DNA of 64,000 bases from Acidobacteriota bacterium (lineage in GTDB: Bacteria; Acidobacteriota; Blastocatellia; Pyrinomonadales; Pyrinomonadaceae): positions 62,001-126,000 of the forward strand of contig JADJOS010000001.1 of assembly GCA_016713675.1 (NCBI GenBank), read 5' to 3'. Numbering within the stretch: the first letter of the stretch is position 1; each line of letters opens with the position of its first letter. Positions 8,455-15,584 of the stretch are shown here, piece by piece. Below the pieces are notes generated by a model that was not told the DNA's origin, did not search any database, and saw only the letters and a program-made list of their open reading frames with translations. The position numbers and the translations under genes are program-made.

Positions 8455-9858
8455 TTGAAAAGGAAACGCAACAACGCAATTTTGAGAATTGTCCGCCGAA
8501 AACTCCTCGGCGGCTTTCGCATTGTTGGGCTTTCGGCCTTTGCGTTTCTGGCGATCCTTAACTTCGGCTGCAGCACTTCCGCAAGATCCGTTTCTGCCGA
8601 ACCTGAGCGCGAACAACGAAACCGGATCGCGATGGAATCGGCAAAAGCGTCGATCGACAAATTTCGAAAAGGTGAGATCAATATAACGGTTGTCGATGAA
8701 ACCGGCCGTCCGATACCGAACGCCGAGATCACGATCCAACAGATCTCGCATACTTTCAAATTCGGCTGTTATCTGAAGATCGACGACCTCGACCCGGCAA
8801 AGCTGCCTAATTATCAACGCCGCTTCTCAGCACTCTTCAATTACGCCGTGATAGGCACATATTGGGACGCGAACGAGAACAAACGCGGCGAAGAAAATTG
8901 GTTATGGTTCGATCGCGAAGCAGAACTTGCACGGCAAATGGGAATGCGAATTCAGGCCGCTCCGGTCTTATGGGGAACTAATAAATACGGAGCGCCGGCG
9001 TGGCTTCCGCGAGAGGCGAGCGAACTGAGGGCCGTCCTCGACCGCCGCGTCCGTTCGGTAGTTGCACGCAACGCAAATATCGCAGATTGGGAGATCGTCA
9101 ACGAACCACTGGCACCGAAAAAAGATGCATTTGCATCGGTCGGCACGGATGAATACATCGCATCGGCATTTCGCACGGCAAAGGAAACGGCTCCGGCCGG
9201 CCGGCGTTTGATAAATGAGTTCGGCATTTTCGGTTCGTCGGACAAGCAAAACTACAACCGCGACCGGTATTTTGATCTGCTGCAGCGATTGATCGCAAAC
9301 GGCGTCCCGATCGACGTCATTGGAATCCAGGCACATGCCAACGGTGAGTGGTTCGAGCCGGCCGATGTTGCCGATCAATTGAAACGCTACGGTTCGCTCG
9401 GCAAGCCGGTGCAGATCACCGAGTTCAGCGTACAAACCGCGGACATCAACGGCCGCCGTTCGCCGAAGACGATCTCAGGTCCGTATCGCAGCGGCATCTG
9501 GGACGACGATAAACAGGCTGAGTTCTATCGCGAGTTTTACACGGTCGCCTTCGGCGATCCCAATGTTGAGGCGATCGTCACTTGGGGCCTTGACGATGAA
9601 CGGGCCTGGCTGCCGGGCATCGGCCTGATCGACAATAACGGTGAGCCGAAAGCCGCATACACCGAGCTCGATCGGCTGATCAACAATGAATGGAAAACCA
9701 ACTCCGCGGCCAGAACCGACGGAAACGGCGTGCACATAACGCGCGGATTTCTCGGCGAATACGAGATAACGGCCGCAAGCGGATCGAAACGGGCAAAAGC
9801 GAAATTCACGCTCACCTCCGGCGGCAAGAGCGATTGGCTCGTCAAATTACGAAATTAA
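8455..9858 (+). CDS. GH10 endo-xylanase-type glycoside hydrolase, exported
   Basis: 467 residues from a TTG start. Residues about 20-39 form a hydrophobic export signal ending at Cys39 (LNFGC), a possible though non-ideal lipobox. Then comes a short beta domain (residues 75-105, GRPIPNAEITIQQ) and a GH10 barrel. The acid/base is in WEIVNEP (Glu217) and the nucleophile in QITEFSVQT (Glu323), with the GIQAHAN strand between them, all typical of GH10. Known GH10 enzymes cut beta-1,4-xylan. Inside a polysaccharide operon the likely job is trimming or releasing the cell's own polymer, but feeding on plant xylan cannot be excluded. The stop is one base before the next ATG. Confidence 0.88.
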   Translation: MKRKRNNAILRIVRRKLLGGFRIVGLSAFAFLAILNFGCSTSARSVSAEPEREQRNRIAMESAKASIDKFRKGEINITVVDETGRPIPNAEITIQQISHTFKFGCYLKIDDLDPAKLPNYQRRFSALFNYAVIGTYWDANENKRGEENWLWFDREAELARQMGMRIQAAPVLWGTNKYGAPAWLPREASELRAVLDRRVRSVVARNANIADWEIVNEPLAPKKDAFASVGTDEYIASAFRTAKETAPAGRRLINEFGIFGSSDKQNYNRDRYFDLLQRLIANGVPIDVIGIQAHANGEWFEPADVADQLKRYGSLGKPVQITEFSVQTADINGRRSPKTISGPYRSGIWDDDKQAEFYREFYTVAFGDPNVEAIVTWGLDDERAWLPGIGLIDNNGEPKAAYTELDRLINNEWKTNSAARTDGNGVHITRGFLGEYEITAASGSKRAKAKFTLTSGGKSDWLVKLRN

Positions 9859-9859
9859 G

Positions 9860-11002
9860 ATGGAAGTGATCGAAATACTAACAGGCGGAACTGAGGTGAT
9901 CGGACGGATCTCGGCCGAATGGACCGCGCTTTCAAACGAAGGTGCTAGTTCGGCCCCGTTCTTCCGGCCTGAATGGTTCACAACGTTTGTCCGTAATTTT
10001 GAAAAGAAGGTCGATATCGTTACTGTCCGCCTCAACGGAAAATTAAGTGCCGTTCTTCCACTCTCGAAGAAACGCGGAACGCTGCACGGTATTCCGGTGC
10101 GAAAGCTGCAATCGGTCTTTAACCTCAACACACAGCGATTCGACCTGATTCACGGCAGCGAAACAACGAACCGCCGCGAGATCGTCCAAGCGATCTGGAG
10201 AACGATCCGCGAAACGCCAGGCTGGGACGTGCTCGAATTCCGGCTCGTCAAACGCGACAGCTGGCTCGGCGATGTGATCGAATTGGCTGAAAAGGAAAAC
10301 TACCTAACAGGCGTATGGCAGATGGACAGCGCTCCGTTTATCACGCTGCCGCGATCAGATGACAAACAGCAGGCGATCGCCGATTTTTTCAAAGGCTCGC
10401 GCAAACACCTCCGCCAGGAACTTGACCGTCGCCTGCGACGCTTGAAGGAACTCGGCAGCGTCGAATTCGTCGTCTCTACCGAAGCAACGCCCGAGGTAAT
10501 GCAAACCTACTTTGACCTCGAATCAAAAGGTTGGAAGGGCCGCGGCGGCACAGCGGTAACGGACGATCCGCTTGTTGCCCAAATGCATCGGGAATTTGCT
10601 TCCGAAGTCGCAGATCGGCGATCGCTATTCATTTACCAGCTCAAGCTGGATGGCAGGACCATTGCGATGAGCCTGAACATCAGATACGGCGACGAGACGA
10701 TCCACTGGAAAACATCCTATGACGAAGAATTTTCTCGATATTCGCCGGGGAATCTGCTTTTTCGCGAGCTCGTCAGCGACTGTATCCGCGACGGTTCGAC
10801 CGAGATCGATTTTCTGAGCCCGTCGACGCCGAACAAACGGTTTTGGGCCACAGGCGAACGCGAACATGCTGCGTTTTATGTTTTCCGTAGAGGCATTATC
10901 GGAACGCTTATTTGGGCGTGGAAGTTCAAACTGATAAGCCGCCTGCGCAAATTGCGATCAGACAACACTGGGGTGCTCGTGCCTGCCCACGCCGAAAAAT
11001 AA
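9860..11002 (+). CDS. CelD/BcsL-type GNAT acyltransferase, copy 1
   Basis: 380 residues matching the Acetyltransf_6 (CelD/FemAB-like) pattern: an N-terminal half with APFFRPEWFTTFVRNFEKK and a C-terminal GNAT half containing RSLFIYQLKLDGRTIAMSLNIRYGDETIHWKTSYDEEFSRYSPGNLLFRELV. Members of this group acylate polysaccharides or peptidoglycan-linked groups in the cytoplasm. The next gene is a diverged paralogue in the same orientation; the two overlap by one base (TAATG). The acyl donor and acceptor cannot be told from sequence. Placement in the cluster supports decoration of the repeat unit. Confidence 0.82.
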   Translation: MEVIEILTGGTEVIGRISAEWTALSNEGASSAPFFRPEWFTTFVRNFEKKVDIVTVRLNGKLSAVLPLSKKRGTLHGIPVRKLQSVFNLNTQRFDLIHGSETTNRREIVQAIWRTIRETPGWDVLEFRLVKRDSWLGDVIELAEKENYLTGVWQMDSAPFITLPRSDDKQQAIADFFKGSRKHLRQELDRRLRRLKELGSVEFVVSTEATPEVMQTYFDLESKGWKGRGGTAVTDDPLVAQMHREFASEVADRRSLFIYQLKLDGRTIAMSLNIRYGDETIHWKTSYDEEFSRYSPGNLLFRELVSDCIRDGSTEIDFLSPSTPNKRFWATGEREHAAFYVFRRGIIGTLIWAWKFKLISRLRKLRSDNTGVLVPAHAEK

Positions 11003-12186
11003 TGAAGTATCGCATCGAAATACAACTCGGCACAGCCGCTGAGGCATTCGCAGGCATCAAGGATGATTGGCAGGCTCTTTTTGCTGTCTCCGAAGGTGCT
11101 CCGTTCCTTTCGTGGGAATGGATGTCTGTCTGGTTCGATCAATTCGGCGAGGACCGTGAGCCGGTCATTCTGAAAGCCTATCGCGGGGAAACTCTTGCAG
11201 CTATTCTGCCGATGTTCCGCGAAACAAAACGATTCGCCGGAATGTCATTGCAAAAACTCGCTCTCATGGGCGAGGGCATTGGCGGTGCCGATCATCTGGA
11301 TGTGATCTCTCGTCCCTGTGACAAAAGCCAAGTTCTGGACGCGATCCTGGCCTATCTCAATGAGCATGAAAGGTGCGAGACGATCTCATTCGAAGCCCTC
11401 GACCAAAGCTCTGCAACGCTTAATGTTTTGAAACAGAGAGCCGCGACGTCCGGCATTAGGCACAGCCGTGTATCCGAAAATGTCGCCTCGGTCTGCCCGC
11501 AGATCGATCTTGCTGCGGGTTGGGAAGCGGTTCTGAAAGCCGGAAAACGCAGCGACAATTTCAAACGCAAACTCAAAAAGATCGGCCGCGAATCAGGCTT
11601 CGAGTTTCGCTCCGTTACGTCGCCGACTGAGACAGATGCCGCATTTGTGCGATTCCTTCGTCTCCATGAGAAACGCTGGGAAAACGCGGGCGGCTCTGAG
11701 CTTTCGGGACATCCGCGGCTCATTTCATTTCAACGCCGGGTCGTTGCGGAGCTTTCTGCTGCGGGGATGATCAGGTTTGACGAACTCTGGCTTGGCGGCG
11801 AATGCCGCGGGTCGATCTACGGTCTCGACGACGGAACGACTTTTTACTATTACAATTCGGGCTATGATCTCGAGTTTTCAAATCTCAGTGTCGGCCTCGT
11901 TTTGCTCGGCTTGTCCGTTCAAAACGCGGTCGAACGCGGCGTGACGCTTTACGATTTTCTACGCGGTGATGAAACATACAAGTCCGACTGGGCGAACCGT
12001 CGTGTCGAGTTGATCAATTTTCGCATTAGCCGGCCGACTGCAGCAGTGTTCGCGGGCGAGGTAGTCGGCGGCGGGATCAGCAAATTGAAAGCGGCCGCAA
12101 AAGCAGCAATTCCGCAAATGGTGGCTGAACCGTTGGCCAATTGGCAGCGTTCGTGGAGCCGTAATTATCAACTGTCCCAGCGTTAA
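11002..12186 (+). CDS. CelD/BcsL-type GNAT acyltransferase, copy 2
   Basis: 394 residues from the ATG at 11002, which overlaps the stop of copy 1 (TAATG). The frame stays open upstream to 10912, but this would lie inside copy 1. Family features: APFLSWEWMSVWFDQFG at the start, and in the C-terminal half GSIYGLDDGTTFYYYNSGYDLEFSNLSVGLVLL followed by DFLRGDETYKSDWANR, the usual FemAB/CelD ending. It is clearly related in design to copy 1 but not a recent duplicate. Adjacent pairs of this family occur in exopolysaccharide clusters and probably modify different positions. The GT2 gene follows nine bases later. Confidence 0.82.
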   Translation: MKYRIEIQLGTAAEAFAGIKDDWQALFAVSEGAPFLSWEWMSVWFDQFGEDREPVILKAYRGETLAAILPMFRETKRFAGMSLQKLALMGEGIGGADHLDVISRPCDKSQVLDAILAYLNEHERCETISFEALDQSSATLNVLKQRAATSGIRHSRVSENVASVCPQIDLAAGWEAVLKAGKRSDNFKRKLKKIGRESGFEFRSVTSPTETDAAFVRFLRLHEKRWENAGGSELSGHPRLISFQRRVVAELSAAGMIRFDELWLGGECRGSIYGLDDGTTFYYYNSGYDLEFSNLSVGLVLLGLSVQNAVERGVTLYDFLRGDETYKSDWANRRVELINFRISRPTAAVFAGEVVGGGISKLKAAAKAAIPQMVAEPLANWQRSWSRNYQLSQR

Positions 12187-12194
12187 AAGCAGCT

Positions 12195-13211
12195 ATGGAT
12201 CACAAGGTTTCGATCGTCATCATCGGACGCAACGAGGAGCAAAGCATCGGCAAATGCATCGACGCTGCACTCGCCGCGTCCGCGCGTGTCGGCGGGGCCG
12301 AGGTGATCTACGTCGATTCTAATTCGACCGACGGCACCGTCGCCGTTGTTCGACAGCACGGCGTCAGCATACGTTTGCTCGATCCGAATTTACGTGCCTG
12401 CCCGTCCGCCGGGCGATTTGCCGGCTCGCTCGCTGCGGCGGGTGAATACATCCTTTTCCTAGACGCCGACACGCTGATCGATCCCGACTTTTTGCCGCAG
12501 GCTATCAAACATTTCGAAGGCGATGGCAGTATCGGCGGCGTCAACGGCCGCATCGATGATCTTACCGAATCGGGAGCCGCCGTCCCCGAGATAGACGAAC
12601 GCTCCGATGGGATAATGGACGTAAAATGGCTTCGCGGCCCGAGCTGTCTGTATCGGCGGACCGCATTGCTCAAGGCCGGCTCTTTCAACCCCGAGCTCGC
12701 TATGGAAGAAGAAGCCGAACTCGGCCTTCGCATCGTCGCTCGCGGCTGGAAGCTCAACGTCCTGCCGATCCCGATGTCGTGCCATACTCGCGCGTTTCAT
12801 CCGAATTCCCTGCGCAGTACATGGGCCACATTTCGCCGCGATATTCGTTCGAAACGGATCGGCGAGATCACCCGGACAATCGCCTACGCATTTCAGGCCG
12901 GCAACGGCATTGAATTTTGCTGGCTTAGATTAAAGACGACGATCGTCTTTGCCATCTGGCTGGCTATGATTGCCGCATGCTCGCTGCTGCCGTCTTCTGT
13001 TTATCCGCATTACTTCGCTTTCATGCTGTTTCTGCTCGGCGTCGCTGCAGTGTTTGCAAAAAAACGCAGCCTGCCGCAGATCGTTACCTTTGCTGCCGCA
13101 AAAACCATCAACCTGATCGACGTCATCGCAGGAATTCCTCTCATTTTTAGATCCCGTGAAGGCGCAAATACGGACGGCAAACGAGCCGGCCTGATCGCTA
13201 ACGAAAACTAG
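12195..13211 (+). CDS. Glycosyltransferase family 2 with C-terminal membrane helices
   Basis: 338 residues. The GT-A fold begins with VSIVIIGRNEEQSIGKCIDAAL and has ILFLDADTLIDPDFL (DAD, the metal/UDP-binding DxD) near residue 95, then the acceptor region MEEEAELGLRIVARGW. Two hydrophobic helices follow (about residues 245-290), so it is membrane-anchored. It probably transfers a sugar from a nucleotide donor to the lipid-linked polymer. It is the last gene of the + strand polysaccharide run; the stop meets the convergent comM stop three bases away, so the operon ends here. Confidence 0.9.
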   Translation: MDHKVSIVIIGRNEEQSIGKCIDAALAASARVGGAEVIYVDSNSTDGTVAVVRQHGVSIRLLDPNLRACPSAGRFAGSLAAAGEYILFLDADTLIDPDFLPQAIKHFEGDGSIGGVNGRIDDLTESGAAVPEIDERSDGIMDVKWLRGPSCLYRRTALLKAGSFNPELAMEEEAELGLRIVARGWKLNVLPIPMSCHTRAFHPNSLRSTWATFRRDIRSKRIGEITRTIAYAFQAGNGIEFCWLRLKTTIVFAIWLAMIAACSLLPSSVYPHYFAFMLFLLGVAAVFAKKRSLPQIVTFAAAKTINLIDVIAGIPLIFRSREGANTDGKRAGLIANEN

Positions 13212-13214
13212 TAT

Positions 13215-14777
13215 TCATGTCCAGTAATTTCGGTCCAGCGAGCGATAATTGATCGCCTCACTGATGTGCGATGGCTCGATATTCTCGCTGCCGGCAAGAT
13301 CGGCGATCGTTCGTGAGACCTTGAGAATACGGTCATGTGCTCGTGCCGACAGACCTTGCCGCTGCATTGCCTTTTCGAGCAGCTGTTCACTCGCGTCATC
13401 CAATGCGCAAAATGTACGGATCTGCTTCGGGGTCATCGCTGAATTCGAAAAGGCTTTGCCCTCGAATCTGTCGAGCTGTATCTTGCGGGCGGCGATCACA
13501 CGCTCCCGTACCTCAGCCGAAGTTTCGCCCGCCGGCACGCCCTTACCGCGCAGCTCGCTAAATTTGACGGCCGGCACATCGATGTGAATATCGATGCGGT
13601 CCATCAGCGGCCCCGAGATCTTGCCGACGTAACGCTGTATCTGCGGTCCCGAGCATTTGCATTCGCGCGTCGAACCAAAGTATCCGCACGGGCACGGATT
13701 CATCGACGCCACCATCGTAAAATCGGCGGGAAACGTCAGCGAAGTAGCGGCCCGCGAAATGGTCACGTTCTTGTCTTCTAGCGGCTGCCGCAAAACTTCG
13801 AGAACCGAGCGGTCGAATTCGGGCAGCTCGTCGAGAAATAGAACGCCAAGATGCGCGAGCGAGACCTCGCCCGGTTTCGGTATCGAACCGCCGCCGATCA
13901 GCCCGGCCTGCGACACAGTATGATGCGGCGATTTGAATGGCCGTTCAACCACGAGGCCCGACTTCCCTGTCAGCCCGGCGACCGAGTGGATCTTGGTGAT
14001 CTCAAGCGCCTCTTCGAACTCAAGCGGCGGCAATATCGTCGGCAAACGCTTCGCCAGCATCGTCTTGCCCGATCCCGGCGGCCCGATGAACAGGATGTTA
14101 TGCCCGCCCGCACTCGCAACCTCGAGAGCTCGTTTGGCGGTCTGCTGTCCGCGAACCTCAGAGAAATCGATTTGATACTTCGACTCACGCGAACGCATGT
14201 CGTTGATGTCTAGTATGACGGCTTTGATCCGCGTGTCACGCTGTGCGTCAAGATCGAGCACGAGTTCCGCGGCTTCACGCAAATTGTTGACAGGAAAGAC
14301 ATTAACGCCCTGCACGACCGCCGCCTCAGTCGCGTTTTCCTCGGGCACGAGAAGGTTCCGCACGCCGTTCGCCCGTGCCGCAAGTGCGATCGACAAAGCC
14401 CCGCGAACCGGCCGCACACGCCCGTCGAGCGACAGTTCGCCAACACTCATCGTGCTCTCAAGCCCCGTCCCCGTGTGCAGATCGCCATTCGCACCCAATA
14501 TCCCAAGTGCCACCGGCAGATCAAAACTCGCACCTTCCTTACGCACATCCGCCGGAGCCAGATTGACCACCGCTTTGTCTATCGGGAAAAAGTACCTGCT
14601 ATTAGTGATCGCCGCCCGTATCCGCTCTCGCGATTCACGCACAGCCGTATCCGGCAAGCCCACGATAGTTATCGCCGGCGAAGTGTCATTCTCACTCGAA
14701 GGGCGCAGATTCACCTCAATATCGACGACCAAAGCGTCAATACCAAAAACCGCAGCCGACTGCGTCAGGAAGAGCAT
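13215..14777 (-). CDS. comM: YifB/ComM family Mg-chelatase-like AAA+ ATPase
   Basis: 520 residues, the normal length. An N-terminal Lon-protease-like ChlI domain (residues 20-140) is followed by the AAA+ core with Walker A GPPGSGKTML and Walker B VLFLDELPEF, a cysteine-containing insert (MNPCPCGYFGSTRECKC) and the C-terminal Mg_chelatase_C domain with LSARAHDRILKVSRTIADL. ComM is known as a hexameric branch-migration helicase that helps integrate DNA during natural transformation. The gene stands alone between the polysaccharide operon (convergent) and the long intergenic element upstream. Confidence 0.95.
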   Translation of the reverse strand: MLFLTQSAAVFGIDALVVDIEVNLRPSSENDTSPAITIVGLPDTAVRESRERIRAAITNSRYFFPIDKAVVNLAPADVRKEGASFDLPVALGILGANGDLHTGTGLESTMSVGELSLDGRVRPVRGALSIALAARANGVRNLLVPEENATEAAVVQGVNVFPVNNLREAAELVLDLDAQRDTRIKAVILDINDMRSRESKYQIDFSEVRGQQTAKRALEVASAGGHNILFIGPPGSGKTMLAKRLPTILPPLEFEEALEITKIHSVAGLTGKSGLVVERPFKSPHHTVSQAGLIGGGSIPKPGEVSLAHLGVLFLDELPEFDRSVLEVLRQPLEDKNVTISRAATSLTFPADFTMVASMNPCPCGYFGSTRECKCSGPQIQRYVGKISGPLMDRIDIHIDVPAVKFSELRGKGVPAGETSAEVRERVIAARKIQLDRFEGKAFSNSAMTPKQIRTFCALDDASEQLLEKAMQRQGLSARAHDRILKVSRTIADLAGSENIEPSHISEAINYRSLDRNYWT

Positions 14778-15301
14778 AGATATCTAAATTTTAGGGCAGA
14801 TTTTAAGCAAAAGCAGTGTACCGCATTTTCCGGGGAAATTGAAAATCCGCCGTTCAGAGTTATACATTTGGGGCGTGGTGACCGTGAAATGCCTCGACCC
14901 TAAAGGCTAATTTCTAAATGTGTGCCACAGATAACGTCGTGATCTTTCGAAAGATGGGTATGCCATGTATCATTCTCCGTCATAATTTGAACGGTTTGCT
15001 TGGATGAATAGACGCTAAGTTGTCTGAAAATACGCGAAAGTTTGCCGCTGATCGCATTTTCGCTCTCATCACTTTCTTCGAATCCGTCTATTTGGTCGAG
15101 TTCGTTTGTAATTGGAGAATGAATCTTAGCTTTCTCTCGGAGATGACAAAGTAATATTCACTGTGCCGACGATCGTGGTCGGCTTTGTCGGCAGAGTCGG
15201 ACCGATCAGTTTGGTCACTCTCGTCGCCGGAGGTCATAAGCTCGAAATATGGACAATTTGGGGCATGAGGCCTTCTGCGACAGTCGTTTTGTGTCAATTT
15301 T

Positions 15302-15400
15302 GAATTGTCGCTGGACGGTTTTTTTGTTGTAGCAGAGGTCCTTTTTGACTGTGGCAGAGCCGTGTTTTGCTGTCGCAGACCCCTCTTGGATTGTCGCAAA
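15302..15400 (+). repeat. Phased repeat array A (five copies at 21-22 bp spacing)
   Basis: The six-base core TGTCGC or a one-base variant begins at 15306 (TGTCGC), 15328 (TGTAGC), 15350 (TGTGGC), 15371 (TGTCGC) and 15392 (TGTCGC). The steps are 22, 22, 21 and 21 bases. Around the core the consensus is roughly TTTGAYTGTCGCAGA. The spacers vary, so this is not a simple tandem repeat; only the core and its phase are kept. A closely related array, inverted, lies at 25771-25884. A 21-22 bp step equals two DNA turns, so proteins bound at the cores would sit on one face. Confidence 0.85.
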
Positions 15401-15449
15401 ACGAAGTATTCATGACAATTTTCACCTGAATCCAATGTTCGTTTGCACA

Positions 15450-15471
15450 AATTGTGGTACGTACCACAATT
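15450..15471. promoter_or_regulatory. 22-bp perfect palindrome in element A
   Basis: A perfect inverted repeat without spacer, centred between 15460 and 15461; its central 18 bases are TTGTGGTACGTACCACAA. The same 18 bases with one change are at 25731-25748. The form suits a binding site for a homodimeric regulator or recombinase. No protein can be assigned. Confidence 0.8.
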
Positions 15472-15483
15472 CAACCTAGAGGT

Positions 15484-15501
15484 TAAAAAATACACGATCG
15501 G
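15484..15501 (+). repeat. Shared AT-rich box in element A
   Basis: TAAAAAATACACGATCGG, 14 bases after the 18-bp palindrome core. The same box with one change (TAAAAAATACATGATCGG on the - strand, 25699-25716) has the same 14-base distance in element B, while the 14-base spacer itself differs. This shows that the palindrome and the box form one conserved unit. Confidence 0.8.
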
Positions 15502-15516
15502 TCGTCCACCAAAAAC

Positions 15517-15538
15517 GCGCGTGACACGCGCATTTTTT
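15517..15538 (+). terminator. Rho-independent terminator-like hairpin after element A
   Basis: GCGCGTGACACGCGC (15517-15531) folds into a GC-only five-base stem or longer, followed by A and six T residues (15533-15538). In the + direction it would end a transcript reading through element A before the FHA-ABC gene. If element A is transcribed it would give a short RNA. Confidence 0.6.
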
Positions 15539-15541
15539 CGA

Positions 15542-15570
15542 AAATGTCTGCTAATCTATTGCAGACATTT
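15542..15570 (+). promoter_or_regulatory. Ten-base inverted repeat in the leader of the FHA-ABC gene
   Basis: AAATGTCTGC (15542-15551) and GCAGACATTT (15561-15570) are perfect inverted repeats around a nine-base loop, ending 14 bases before the ATG at 15585. It may be an operator or a leader hairpin that limits translation; I see no strong Shine-Dalgarno sequence between it and the start. Confidence 0.5.
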
Positions 15571-15584
15571 CGACGTAAATTCGG

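Larger units (their letters stand above)
14778..15584. other. 807-base intergenic region holding repeat element A
   Basis: No convincing gene. A 135-codon open frame on the - strand (15088-15495) runs through the repeats and has no family features. The right half holds a structured element: a TTTGGGGC box (15257-15264), five phased repeats (15302-15400), a 22-bp perfect palindrome (15450-15471), a shared AT-rich box (15484-15501), a terminator-like hairpin (15517-15538) and a second hairpin (15542-15570) just before the FHA-ABC start. In the left half (14778-15250) I see nothing beyond the comM upstream region. Confidence 0.75.

Noticed and set aside
15088..15495. 135-codon - strand open frame through element A
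   Set aside because: It covers the phased repeats and palindrome, has no family, no RBS and a low-complexity Lys/Arg/Ser-rich product; the DNA-level conservation with element B explains the region better.
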